From Teredinibacter turnerae T7901 (GTDB lineage Bacteria > Pseudomonadota > Gammaproteobacteria > Pseudomonadales > Cellvibrionaceae), in NCBI RefSeq assembly GCF_000023025.1, contig NC_012997.1:3159125-3223124 (forward strand): a DNA stretch of 64,000 nt. The letters run 5' to 3'. Position 1 is the first letter of the stretch. The number at the start of each line of letters is the position of its first letter. This document shows positions 1 through 15,000 of this stretch, piece by piece. A model generated the notes under the pieces. That model did no database searches, was not told where the DNA came from, and saw nothing but the letters and a program-made list of their open reading frames with translations. Both the position numbers and the translations under genes were made by a program.

Positions 1-3000
1 GTAGCTCATGTTCAATCTCGCCCAGCTCGATTCTAAATCCTCGGATTTTAGCCTGTTGATCAATTCGTCCAAGATACTCAAGCTCTCCCGCGTGATTCCA
101 ACGCGCCAGATCTCCGGTGCGATAGAGGCGTTCGCCCGAACCAAAAGGGCTCTCAATAAATCGCTCACATGTTAATTGTTCGCGATTGAGATAACCCCTG
201 GTTACACCTTCACCACCAATATAGAGCTCACCCGCCGCACCCGGCGGTAACAGGCGTTGCTCGCAGTCGCAAATATACGCGCTTAAATGATTTAGTGGCA
301 ACCCAATGACACTGCAGGATGATTCGCAATCGCTTGACATCATCCGACGAAAAGTCACGTGTACCGTCGTTTCAGTAATACCGTACATATTAATCAGATT
401 GGGCCGGCTATCCCCGAAACAGGTCACCCAATTTTTCAATAGCAATGGATTAAGTGCTTCACCACCGAAAACAACATAACGCAATGCGAGATTTTTATAA
501 TGATTATGGTCGGAACTCGCTGCAGTAACGATTTCATCTGAAAGAAGATAAAACGCTGAGGGCGTTTGATTTAATACTGTCACCCCTTCCTCGCTAATGA
601 GTTTATAAAAGTCGCCGTAGTTTCGGCTGATTTGGTAAGGCACAATAACCAAGCGGGCACCATAGAACAACGCCCCCCAAATCTCCCATACCGAAAAGTC
701 AAAAGCAAAGGAGTGATAAAGTGTCCAGCAATCGTGTTCATTAAAATTGAAAACCTGCTCGGACGCTTTGAATAAGCTAATAACATTCTGGTGCTCAACA
801 ACCACCCCCTTAGGTTTGCCAGTAGATCCCGAGGTGTAGATCACATAGGCGGCACTGTTTACGGCCACTTTTCTGTGCGGATTAGTTTCGGGCAATTTTG
901 CAAGTAGTTCACGCTGAGCAGGGTCATCCAGGCAAATGATTTTTCCTGAATATTGAATTGCAGAAGAAAGATGTGACTGGCAAACAACCCAGGAAGAACA
1001 GGCATCTTCCAGCATGTATTGTATCCTTCCAATTGGGTTCGCTGGATCTAATGGAAGATAAGCAGCCCCCACTTTCAATATCGCCAGTATCGACACAATC
1101 AGTTCCGGCGATCGCTCCAGGTAAACCCCAATAAGAGCTCCTTCACTGACCCCCTGCTCAATGAAGAAGTGGGCGAGCTTATTGGCTTGCCGATTGACGG
1201 CATGATAGCTCAATCGTTGGTCTTCGAAAATTAACGCAATAGATTCTGGATAAGTCTCGCACATCAACTCAAACTGCTGATGTAAACACCTTGTGTCCGT
1301 AGCAGATATTGCACGAAATTGCTTCTGCTGATAAAGCGCATTAGTCTCGGGGCTAACAAATGATAATTCTCTGATCGGAATTTCAGGTGCGGCAACAATA
1401 TTCGATAGGACTTCAATGAAATCCACAGCCATTCTCTCGACTGTCCATGCATTGAACAAATCGGTATTGTAGGTCCACTCAACGCAGCAGCTTTCAGCGC
1501 TGATTTGCACATTCACAGACAAATCAAATTTGGCAACTGTCGACTGAGACTCCATCCCCCGTATATCCAGCCCTTGCAGTTTCAATTCTGGCAATGCATC
1601 CGATTGAACGGAGAAGAGCAACTGAAACAACGGAGAATAATTAATATGCCGTTCTACAACCAGCTCATCAACTAATAATTCAAAAGGCACATCCTGATGC
1701 TCGAACGCCTCCAAAATTGTTTTCTGGTTCTCCTGAAACAAGGCCCGAAAACTTTTTTCATCGTCGATGCGAGTGCGCAAAACCAAATTATTAACAAAAA
1801 ACCCTATGAGCCCTGAAAGTGCGCTCTGACGCCGACCGGCAATGGGCGTGCCAACCGCAATATCATACTCGCCACTCCACCGGCATACGAAAATGGTAAA
1901 CACCGTCTCTAACGCCATGAATAAAGTTGCGTTTTGTGATTTGGCAATCTCTGCCAAGGCATCGATTTGTGATTGACACAAGGGCAGGCTAAGCGAAGCA
2001 CCGTTGAAAGTTTGTTGCGGGGGCCTCGTAAAATTTGGCCTAATATTATGTAGTAATGGAAGATCTGCCAGTGTATTTTTCCAGTATTCTAAATGCGGGC
2101 GAAGCGCGTTCGAAGCCAGAGCTTCCCGCTGCCAAAGCGCAAAATCGGCATACTGTAACGGCAGCGGCTGTAATGGACTGTTCTGCTCTTTTACGAACGC
2201 ATTGTAGAGCGTTGAAAACTCTTGAACCAAAATCCCAAGCGACCAACCATCAGACGCAATATGATGCATATTCACAAGCAAGCTATATTTAGTACTAGCC
2301 TGCTTTACCAGAACCACTCTTAGCATTAGATCTTGTGACAGGTCAAATGGTGAAAGCGCCGCGCTGCTAGCGATTTCGTTCATTTGTATATTTTTTTGAT
2401 CGTCCGATATCCCGCTTAAATCCAACGTTTCCAGCGGGAATGGTAAAGGCTCACGAACCACCTGAAACGCTGTACCTTCCGTTGTGGTGTGGTATTGGGT
2501 TCTTAATATTTCATGGCGTGCAATAACCTCATCAAGTGCACGCTGTAAACACACCAAATTAAGATCGCCCGAAATCGATAGAGCAATTGGCATGTTGTAT
2601 TGCGGGCTCTTACCACCTTGCAAAGTATCGATAAACCAGAGGCGCTGCTGGGCAAAAGACAGTGGAATATTTTTGGGCTTGTCCGCCAACGGAGCCAGTT
2701 TAGGCCGTTCCTGCGATGGCAACAGCTGATCGATATACCAGGCTTGCGAAGATAGTCGCGCATATTCAAAAAGGTGCTTGATATTGACTTCAACATTAAA
2801 ACTTTCCTGAATCGCCATTTCGAGGCGCACAGTTGTGAGTGAATTAGCTCCCAGTTCAAATAAATTATTCGTGCGTTGCACTGCACCTATGCCAAGCAAT
2901 TCCTCCCATAGCGCGGCGAGTCTTATCTCTGTATCCGTCGAGGGTAATGTCGATTCAGTGGTGAACTCAACATCCGGCAACGCTGAAAAATCGATACGAA

Positions 3001-6000
3001 AATTTTCATCGATGGGCAGTGCATCAAGACTCACAAATGCGCGTGGAATCAGAACCTCGTCCAACCGCTGGGTACAACGTAACCATTCCTCGAGTTCCCC
3101 TTCGAATATATCTGCGCCATCATTGGCTACAACATAGGCAACCAGTCTTGGTCCGTCTGTTTCAGCTACAGTACTTACAACTGATTGCTTCACTTGGCTG
3201 TGGCGGTGCAATAAGCTAGTGATTTTCGCGACGTCGATATGAAACCCATCAATTTTCACCTGGTTGTCGACCCGCCCGAGATAGGCGAGGTTGCCATCGG
3301 CCAACCACTTCACCCGATCTCCGGTACGATACAAGGGCGATCTTAATCGCTCATCAAGGTAGTCGAGCACCGCCGGTTCAACAAAACGCTGCGCCGTCAA
3401 TTCCGGCCGGTTGACGTACCCCATCGCCACCCCAACACCACCGACATACAGCTCGCCTTCAACCCCTTCCGGCACCGGGTGGCCTCGTTCATCCAGCACA
3501 TACACCTGACAGTGGCCCAACGGTCTGCCAATATGGAGCTCCGCTTGACCTGCATGGTATTGACCAAGGGTACAAATGACGGTCGCTTCTGACGGGCCAT
3601 ACGCGTTATATAACGTCCTACCGTCACTCCAGGTATCGGCCAAGACTTGGGGACAGGTATCCCCACCGATCAACAGGCAAGTCACACTCGCCCACGCCTG
3701 CCGATCCAACAGCGGTAATAAGATGGGCGGTAGCAATGCATGAGTTATTTGTGCACTTGCCACCGCCTGATCCAATAACGCCGGGGTAGCGGCAGCTTCT
3801 GCGCTAATTAAATGCAGTTGCGCACCCGAGCACAGTGCCAGCGTCCATTCGAAGGTCGCAGCATCGAAAGAGATTGAGGCAAATTGTAAAACCCGACTTT
3901 GTGGGTCAACATTCAACTGTCCCCGCAGTTGCAGTGCCAGGTTCGTTAAGCCCCGGTGCGCGAGCAACGCCCCTTTTGGGGTTCCTGTGGAACCCGACGT
4001 GTAAATGATATAAGCAGGACTCTCTGCCGAGACTGGCACATTGGGATTGCTCTCCGGATAGGTTGAAGCGTAGGCAGGCTCGTCAACAAAAATAATATTG
4101 TAAGGTTTCAGCGCCGGATGATCGGCAAGTTGGCGCTGGCAGATCACCGCTGAAAGGTCTGAATCCTCACACATAAACTGCAACCGCTGAACGGGGTATT
4201 GCGGATCCAGCGGCACATAGGCACCACCGGCTTTTAACACCGCTAATAAACCGATGATCATGTCCGGACTGCGTTCCGCACACAATCCCACTCGCTGGCC
4301 CGGTACGAGACCTTGATGAATGAGCGCGTGCGCTACCTGATTGGCTCGCGCGTTCAATGTAGCGTAACTGACCTGGGTATCGCCCATGACGAGCGCCGGT
4401 AACGTCGGTTGCGTTTCTGCGTGCTGCTCAAAAAAAGCAAGAACAGACAAATTTGTCTTATCAAGAGGTATGTCAGTGTTAGTGGTAAACCGATCTAATT
4501 GGTTCTTGAACGTATCGCGACTTAACAGCGTCAGCTCGCCGATATTTATGCCCGCTGAATGAACGGCATTTGACAGAAGCGTTTCAAAGGCGTTCGCAAA
4601 GGTTCGAATTAATGACTCGGAGAATAGATCGCTCCGATATTCCCAATTTCCCGTAAGGCCTTCGGGTGTTTCAGCCCAGGTAACCGTCAAATCAAACTTA
4701 ACAATGGAATCTTCGCGTTCGTAACCCGATATTTTTAGCCCAGGTAACGGCGGCATTTTCGTCAAAGAATTTTGCAGGGAAAAAAGAATCTGAAATACTG
4801 GCGAATGATTAACAATGCGTGCCGGCTGCAACTTCTCAACCAGCATTTCAAATGGCAGGTGCTGGAATTCAAACGCGGTAAGAATGGATGTTTGATTTTC
4901 CTTTAAAAAGTCTTTAAGAGAAACATGAGGGTTAATTGTCGAGCGTAAAACCAGCGTATTGACAAAAAAGCCGATCAAAGACGTTAATTCTGATTTTGGT
5001 CGATTAGCTACCGGCGTGCCTATAACAACATCTGTTTCATTACTTAGTCGCGCAATAAGAATCGAAAATAGCGATTGCAAGGTAACAAACAGTGTAACAC
5101 CTTGCGCATTAGACAACGCGGTTAGGTCATCGAGGAGCGTTTTTGGTAGGCGTTGCACAAATGTTCGCCCACGATTCGACAGAACATCAAATGGCCTAGA
5201 AGTCTGGGGTAGATTGTGAAGCGGAGGAATGCCGGTAAGCTTTTCTCGCCAGTAGGCAAGTGCGCTATCCAGATATTCACTGGTCAGAGTAGCCTGTTCC
5301 CAGACAGCAAAATCCCCGTATTGCAAAAGTAGCGCAGGTAACACTGCTTCGGTGTCTGACGTGCCCGCACAATATGCGTTATAAAATGCTGCAAACTCCT
5401 CAGTGAGAACCCCAATGGACCAACCATCCGAGGCGATGTGGTGCATAGTAAGTGCCAGCAGGTGGTCACATTCGTCAAACCGAATAAGACAACCTCTCAA
5501 CATGGAGTCCCGGGCCAGATCGAAGGATTTTACTGCATTTTCTTCGACAAACGCTTTCGCGCGCGCAGCCTTGTCACTATCGGCCAGCGTGCTGAGATCT
5601 TCGACTGGTATCGAGAAATATTTCGCAGGATTTATCGTTTGTACTGCCTGCCCACGATGATCGGTGGTATAAACCGTGCGCAGAACTTCATGGCGCGCAA
5701 CAATACTATTTAGCGATTTTTCAAGTGCAGCACTATCAAGATTTCCCTCCAGGCGCAATACAATCGGCATATTGTATTGTGGGCTGCCGCCCTCCATCCG
5801 ATCAATAAACCACAGTCTTTGCTGCGCATACGACAGTGGCAGAGGCTGACTTCTATCTGTCGGGGAAATTCTGCTGCTGCCTAACGTATCATTTGTGGGC
5901 ACCGCATTTTGTTTTTGCGCGATGAGTCGCGCCTGCTTGGCAAGGGTTGAAGCCTCGAAAAGCGCTCGCACACTGCATTCGACTTTAAATTGTTCAAAAA

Positions 6001-9000
6001 TAGCGAATTCAAGTCGTACAAGTGTTAGCGAGTTACCTCCTAGCGCAAAGAAATTAGATCTGGCATCTATGTCTTTCGCTTCCAGTAATTCTCCCCACAG
6101 TTTAGCTAACGAGAGTTCGTATTCAGTGGTCAGTGTTCCGTCGATACTCGTCGCCAACCATTCTGGTTCAGGCTTGGATAAGGATGCATCATCGAAACTT
6201 TCCAGCGTTTGGATGGAATCAACGAGGTGCATTGCAGTGGGCACTTCGTACTCGGGCAATGTATTTTCCAACCATGCGTGCAACGCTTGAAAAACACCCT
6301 TTTTGTCGGTCGGAAGGATTTCTTCATAAAACACAAAATAAAGCGCGAGATACCTCGATTCGGCACCGGTAGCCGAAGATTCTGCAGAAGCAAATACCCG
6401 CACGTCCAAACGACAATCACTTATCCCCGGATAGCGCAATATACGATGACGCAACCTCTCAAATGAAATACGATACCCATTAATCCATTGGTACTGTGAA
6501 AGTTCACCAAAATTTTCCACTCGATTATCTGGAGTTACACGCACGAACAAACCCGTCCGTACGATTGCCTGTGCAGGAAATGCCTGTACCTCCGTGATAG
6601 CACATTCTTCCGTCACTCCTGCTTTCGCCAATTCAGAAACTGACAACCTACCTTCAGGACGAAGTAAGACAAGTTCTCCCACTGCTCCCAAGGGCAACGG
6701 GTAACCGTTACGGTCAACAACCCAGATTTCATGTCGACTCAGCAGACTCTCAAAACGGCGCAAAGCTGGAGTTTCGTTAAGCAACCTATCGCGATTTAGC
6801 GAATCGCTCCAAGCCTGCAATTGTTTCACATCACGAGTATCGACCAGGGGTAGATCTGCAATTGGAGCCGAGGGTCTGGAAACAATGGCGTTAAGCAATC
6901 TATTAAATGCCATAGCCACCCTCTGAATTGTTGGTTCCAAGAATAAATCCAGTGCATATTCCCAAACCGTTTCGAGGCCATGCGCAGTCTCGGCAACAGC
7001 GAGGATAAGGTCAAATTTAGCCGCTGGGTTTTGGGGTTGAATCGGCTCAACTTGCAGGCCAGCAATTTGCTGCTTCACCTGATCTCGGTTCCGCACGCTA
7101 AACATAACCTGAAATATAGGACTGTGCGATTGCGTCCGCACCGTGTGCAGTGACTCAACCACCATTTCGAACGGAATTTCCTGATTTTCAAATGCGTTTA
7201 TCGCTGACTGCTGCATTTGACCAAGGTACTGATCAAATGGGAGGGAATCATCAATTTGGCTGCGAGCGGCGATTGTATTAACAAAGAAACCTACGAGCGT
7301 TTCGAGTTGTGTGTGTCCACGGTTCGCAATTGGCTTGCCAAGTACCACATCATCGGAGCCGCTTATCCGACTCATGAGAACATTTAGTGCCGCCTCCACA
7401 ATCGTCACGAGCGTAACCTGTTGCTTTTGTGCCAGTGTTATTAAACCGTGATAAACATCTGGACTAATAGCACAATTCACTGTTGCGGCTTCAGATGAAA
7501 ACACTTTAGGCCGCGGCAAATCGGTCGGAAGAGCATGAAGACAGGGAATGCCGTTCAGATAGGACCGCCAGTAGTTGAGCTGAGTATGTAATTGCGTTTC
7601 CGTCATTGTTTGACGTTGCCAGGCAGCATAGTCGGCATATTGGATCGGCAGCTCGGGGAGCGATGGTTCTTTTACAGAAGTATAACGCTCGTATAATCTG
7701 ACAAACTCGTCCACCAATACGCCCACAGACCAGCCATCCGATGCGATATGGTGCATATTTACAATAAGAACATGCGCTGTTTCTGAGAGGCGAACAACAA
7801 CAACCCGAATCATGATATCCGTAGCCAGATCAAAGGGTTTTAATGCCTCCTGACTGAATAGAGATGCCAGTTGCAATTCTTTTTCTTCAGTAGCGCATTC
7901 GTCTAAATCGATCCATTGAACGGGTAATGAGCTCAGAGTATTTATAACCTGTACCGGGTTACCTTCATCCGAAACCTGATAAATCGTACGTAAAACCTCG
8001 TGTCGTTGAACAATCTGGTTGAAAGAAGATTCCAGCGCTTTCCTATTTAGCAAGCCAGTAAGATGCAGCGCCATCGGTACATTATATTGTGGGCTTGGTC
8101 CAGTCATTTGATCAATCAACCACAAACGCTGCTGTGCGTGTGAGAGCGGTATTGATTGACCTCTGTCCGCACAAGGTATCGTCATAGAATCGGCCCCGGT
8201 GCGGGCATCGATTAACGACGCAAGTGATTTGATTGTATGATGGGTAAAAATATCAGCGACAGTAACAGGTGAGCTAAAACTGTCTTTTATAAAAGCCACC
8301 AGACGAATCGCTAGTAAAGAATGCCCACCGAGACTAAAAAACGAAGTTGTCACTCCCAGATCGTCTAATCCGAGTAATTCTTTCCAGAAATCTACCAGCC
8401 GCTGTTCCGTGGGAGACGTTGGCTTTTCAATTTCTTGGACCTCAGAAAGCGTGAACGCAGCGAGCTTATGACGGTCGATTTTACCGTTTCTGTTTAACGG
8501 CAGCGCATCGAGAAGTTCGATATTCGCGGGCACCATATAGCTAGGAAGCTTTTCGGCAATGGAGCGTCGCAAAAACTCTGCACCTGATGCATCGGACGTG
8601 TTTTCAACAAGCACGATAAAAGCAACCAGTTGGGTATCCTTCTGCACACACTCTCGAGCAACAACGGCAACGTCACGAACGGAAGGAAACGTGCGAAACG
8701 TATTTTCGATTTCACCCAGCTCAACTCGATAGCCGCGTATCTTCACCTGATCGTCCGCCCTGCCCACGTAATCCAATACGCCGGCGGGTAACCAACGAAC
8801 CAAGTCGCCGGTTCGATACAATTTCTGCTGTTGGCAGTGGTCTTCTTTTTGTCCAAATACAAACGGACTCGGGATAAATTTCGAAAGGTTTAATTCCGCC
8901 CGGTTCAAATACCCTTTTGCCACCCCTCTCCCGCCCACATAGAGCTCGCCAACAGCTCCAATAGGAAGTGGCTGGAAATGGTCATCAAGCACAAAAAGCG

Positions 9001-12000
9001 CAGTATTATCAGCCGGTTCACCAATGGGAATTGACCTGCCAAGCTGATGAATGTGCTGCGTAACATCGAAAGTTGTACACCCGACGACGATTTCCGTCGG
9101 CCCATAATGGTTAAATATTTGGCTATTAGGAAACCGGTTTTGCAGCTCGATAGCCAGCTCCGGAGCGAACCGGCTCCCACCGATCACAAAACAGTGTCTT
9201 ACAGTAAAAGTGGGGATGCTCGACCCGGCGAGAACAAGCAACGCCTGGACGTGCTGGGGTGTCATCCGCAACAGATACCCTTTCGGGTACCCATCACTGT
9301 CTACGCTCTGCTCCAAGGCTTGCAATATTTGCAGGGTGTCCGCTAAGGGGTCATCGTTCCCCACTAGATTCACAACGCCACCCGTCAGCAAAGGAAGGTA
9401 AATTGCAGGCACAGTAATATCAAACCCGTGCGACGTTAATAATATTGAGCCAATTAGTCCTGATTTGTAATATCGGCGCAATGCAAACTGCAAATAATCC
9501 TGCAATCCGAGATGTGTGAGTTGAACACCTTTTGGCCGGCCAGTCGAACCAGATGTATAAATAATATATGCCGGATCCGCCAGGGACCTGCGAACATTTT
9601 GCACATGCTCAACCGGCGAAAGTAACGTGACATCGTCGGCAAAATCTATCGGTAGTCGCTTACAGGTTACAGGCAAATTTTTCTGCAAACGCGGGTCAAC
9701 CAAAACAAGGTATACGCCCGCGTCTTCGAGTATATTTTCAATGCGTTCCGGTGTGTTCTGAGGCTCGATGGGCAAATAAACCGCCCCGACTTTCATTGCT
9801 GCCAGTACTGCTGGAATCAGCTCCAGGGAACGTTCAAAGTAAATTGCTATAACAGAATCTGGCGTGGTATTTTCGTTTAACAACGCACGTGCAATGTTTT
9901 CGGTAGCATTAAGAAGCTCTACGTAATTTAGTTGAAGTGAACCAAATTTAATGGCCAGCGCATCCGGATATTCTTTCGCCACTTGTTGGACGGACGACAC
10001 TGTCATTGGTAGATCTTTCACTTCTTCGAAAGTATTATTCCACTCGACACATATTTTCTGCTCTTCACTTTCACACAAAAGTGGTAGCGAGAATATCGAC
10101 TCGTCAGGGTGTGAAAGAATCGCAGACAGTAATGTCTTAAAACAGACTGACATACGCTCAATCGATTCCCGGCTAAACAGTTCCGAGCAGTAGGTCCATG
10201 TTAGATTCAGCCCACCATCGAGCAGATCCAACGATAGGTGGAGCTCCTGGCGGACGACAACTTCCTCGCTATCCATCGGCTCGAACTTAACACCCGCGGC
10301 GCTTACAGCCTGTAGCTCAGCCTGCTGCATCGAAAACATAAGCTGAAATATTGGGCTTACACTCAAACTCCGCTCGGGATTAACCGCTTCCACCACCATT
10401 TCGAACGGAATATCCTGATTATCCATCGCAGAAAGCACATTAGCTTTCGATTGTGCCAAACACGCTAGAAAGCTGAGGTTTTCGGTAAACTGAGAACGCA
10501 ACACCAGCGTATTTACAAACAGCCCAATCAGGGGCTCCAGTTGAGGGTGGTTACGATTGGCGACGGGGGTACCTACGACAACATCTTTTTGGTTACTATA
10601 ACGCGCTACAAATAGCGCAAACACCAATTGCAAAACCATAAACGGCGTTGAATCTGTTTCTCGACATAACAGCTCCAACTGGGTGGAAAATTCCTTACTC
10701 AGGAACTGTTGATATTTAGCGCCTTTTGTACTCTGTATTTGTCCCCGCGGATAATCCAATGGCAACTGATGGTGTAGGGGAATATCACTTAGCTGCTCAC
10801 ACCAAAATTCAGTCTGTTGTGAAAGCTCATTCGCTGTTATATGTCGCCTCTGCCAGTCGGCATAATCGGCATATTGAATATCGAGACGCCGTAGATGGGG
10901 TTGTTTTCCGTTGGCAAGAGCAGCATAAATTTCACCGAGCTCCTGCACAAACAATCCAATGGACCAGCCATCAAACGCAATATGGTGTACAGTGATCAGA
11001 ATAATAGTGCTCGACTCAGCACACTTCAGTACCTTTGCGCGCAATGCCATGTCTGTGGCAAGATCGAATGGCATGGACGCTTCGTGCGACGCTATCTCCG
11101 CAACCTGGGTTTCCAAAGACTCTTTCGCTTCAGACAGCAGATCCACCACCTCTGTAAGCGTAGATACCCGCTCCTTAACCAGCTGCTCTACTTCAAGCGC
11201 ATACGCTTTTTTAACATGATTCCTGGCCGGTAAATACACCGTTCGCAATACTTCGTGACGATCGACAATTAGATCAACGGCCTTAACGAAAATATCGACA
11301 TCGAGGCATCCATCCACCTTAAAGGCGATGGGCATATTGTATTTGAAACTGCCAGGTTCCAACTGATGAATAAACCATAAACGTTGCTGCGCATAAGACA
11401 GCGGCTGAGGGTCACTCCTGTCAACCTGTGATATACTGTTGCTCTTTGATTGACTCTCGTCTAGCCCCTGATTTGCAAGCAACTCGGATTGCGAAGCCAC
11501 CGTGGCGTGCTCAAATACCTCTCGCACACGAAGATTCGAGCCGAAGCGCTCATTTATTCGCGAAACCAATCGCATCGCCAGTAGCGAATGCCCGCCCAAA
11601 TCGAAAAAATTAGTATGAATGCCTACGTTTGATTGACCAAGAATATCCCGCCACAAATCACAGAGTATCTCTTGTGATTTTGTGGTTGGAGGTGAATAAG
11701 AGAGTGATTCGCCACTATCAAGGAGATCTAACGGTAGAGCCTTTCTATCAATTTTTCCCGTTATCGTCAGCGGAAATTGAAGCAGCGCTTTTACAGTGGC
11801 GGGAACCATGTATCCAGGCAATCTATTTTTCAACCATGTTTTAACGGCTTCTTCCGTAATTTTATCCGCATGGGTTTTGTCAAAAACAATCCATGCAATA
11901 AGCTGTGAATTTCCGACGGAAACTTCCGTATAGGTAACCAGAGCATCCTGCACTCCGGGATGTCGCAGCAGATGCTGTTCAATTTCTTTTAATTCAATGC

Positions 12001-15000
12001 GAAAACCTCGCACCTTAACCTGTTCGTCGACTCTCCCTTCAAAACTAAGAACACCGTTGTCTTGCCATCGCACCAAATCACCTGTTCGATAAAGCCACTT
12101 TTTTTCGTGCCCGAGGGCAACAATCGAAAAACTCTTTTCAGTTAACTCTGAACGATTGAAGTAGCCACCCGTAACCTGTGGACCCGCCACGTAAAGTTCA
12201 CCAAGAACCCCACGTGGTAAAAGGTTTTTTTCAGTACCTAATACATAGAGAGAGGTGTTTGTCATCGGCCTACCGATCGGCACGCTAGGCAGATCCGCCG
12301 TCAAACCAGCAATATCGTAGTAGCTAACCGCAACGGTTGTTTCAGTCGGACCATAACTATTAAGGACGCGAATTTCTCCGGGTACGCATCTACGCCAATC
12401 TTCGGCGCACTCAAGATTCATTGCTTCGCCACCCGTGACGATCAGCCGAAGATTCGAATTTTCCAGTAACCTGAGGTGCTGGAGTTCCGAACACAATTGG
12501 TGCCAAAAAGCAGTAGGCAGCGAGAGTACATTAATTTCATCGGTACAAACACGTTTTATAAAATGCTCTACGCTCGTTAAAACTTCGTCTTCGGGTATTA
12601 CCAGGCAACCACCACTTAACACGGAAGCAGAAAATTCCTCGACAAATACATCAAATGAGAAGGATGAAAACTGCAGAACTCGCAGACCAGGAGTAATGGG
12701 GTAATCCACAGTCATCGCTTCAATAAAAGCAACAAAATTTCTATGGGACACACCCACCCCTTTGGGAACACCGGTGGAGCCAGAAGTGTAGATCACATAA
12801 GCAAGGCTCTGCGCATCGTTGTGCGCAGCAGGTTTTTGAAGCGGCTGATTCTCAATAACCGTTTTAGTCTTTTCTGCATCAAGACATACGGTGTGTTCGA
12901 CCAAACCCTGTAACGCCGCGCTATAGCTGGAAACCGTAAGAATAGATGATACTTTCGCATCGTCCAGAATGTACTTAACCCGATCCTCGGGCATTTTAAC
13001 ATCGATTGGCAAATAGGCTGCGCCTGCCTTCATAACAGCTAAAACCGCGACAACGAGCGTTGTCGACGGCGGCAAACTCAATGCGACAATATCCCCTTTT
13101 TTCACCTGAGCAGTACTAGTTAAAAAATTAGCCAGCTTATTCGCTTTGCTTTCCAGCTCACTATAGCTTAGGTGTACATCTCCCCATTTTACTGCAGTAT
13201 TGTCTGCGAACCCGGTTAGGATTTGATCGAAGCGCGCGATGATCGTATCGTGAGCCAAAGCCAGCTCAGCTGCCTTTCCTAAACGTAACATGCATGTCAT
13301 TTCGTATTCCGGCAGCACAGAAAGCGCAGATATCCCTATTGGCGAATCGGCTGCCAATGCAGTCGCAATGCTAAATACAGCTTCAAATACATAGCCTAAG
13401 ACCGCATGTGGATCAAATGAGTTTGCTATTTGTACGTCGCACTCAAATGCAACACCAGTGTCGGCTACCGACATGCTCACAGGGTAATTAGTACGCTCCT
13501 GAACATGAACGAGCGAAATACCGAAGTCGCTCGCACTTGGCTCATGTTTATCAATCGGAACATTCGCCACGTGCCGATAGTTTAATAGACTACTGAACAG
13601 CGGTGTATCTGTAGGTAGCGCTGCCATTTGCTGAGCTAGCGCGAGCGATGTATGCTCATAAGGTATTAGAGATTGCAAATGCCGATGCATGCCCTGTACA
13701 AATCCTAGAGCGGACTCTCCGTTCGTTTTTGCGCGAACAGGTAAGGTATTTATAAACATACCCAACATGGTGTCTGCACCGGGTATGTTACTCATCCTCC
13801 CGGACAGAACCGTTCCAAAAACAATATCATCACGCCCACAACATAAACTTATCACCATCGCCCACGCACAATGGAAAATCGTCGCCGGACTGACTTCAGC
13901 TCGCCGCGCCTGCATGCGAATAATCCGCGCTAACCCCGGCGAAATTGATGCTTTAGCCTCAATGATATTCAATGCTTGAGATTGAACGTCCTTCAAGCCA
14001 AATGGATAAGATGGTTCCTCAACATCACCAAGATAGGAAGCAAAAAATTCTTCTGTTGCCAAAGCGTCCTTCTTTCGGGCGGAAAGAGCGACGAAATTTC
14101 GATAAGGCACAGGCCTGGCCAATGCTTGAGCCTCACCTTTTAAAAGATGCGCTATTTCTTGCTGCAACACTTGAATGCTTGTAACGTCGTCAATCAGATG
14201 ATGCAGCTGCAATAATGCATAGCGCGTCTGCCCCACTGCTTTTTCCGCCACTTTTACCCTAAGCAGTGGCGCTTGCGTCAAATCCATCCATTGGTGCTGC
14301 GGTAAACAGTGTTGCTCCATAATGCTCAGAATATCTCCATCCTCAGCTTCAGGAACCTTAATATATTCAAGTGGTGCCGCTACTCGCCTGCACACCACTT
14401 GTACGGGCTGCGACAGTCCCTCCCATATAATCGCAGTACGCAGTATATCGTGTCGATCTATCACCCTCTGTAGCGTACCGAGAAACGCATCCAATGCAGG
14501 GGTGTTGTCGAATTTAAATAATGCGGGGAGAATGTATGGGTCACTGCCGTCGCCGATTACGTGGTGATATAATAGACCTTCCTGCAACGCCGCCAGAGGG
14601 TATATGTCCTGAATATTTTTATAGCCGCCTGGAATGTTCTCCGCTATTAATTCAAGCTCTTGCGCGGACAGAGTAACAAGAGGCAACATGTCCGGCGTTA
14701 TTTTTTCGCAGTCTGAATGTATTCTATTTTCCGGAACGTCATCTTGAGGGCGCAGTCCAGACTCGTCTATGCAACGAGCCAGCTCAGAAAGCACGGGATA
14801 TTTAAATATATCGTGCGCGTCCAGTCTGACCCGCTCCTTCTGTAAGCGTGATATCAGACGTATCACCATTAGTGAATGACCGCCAAGTTGGAAAAAGTTA
14901 TCCATTTTCCCAACTTGAGGATGGTTAAGTAACTCCTGCCATACTTTTGCTAGCGTTATCTCGGTTGGGGTTTCCGGCGCTTGAAATACCTCACTCGAAT

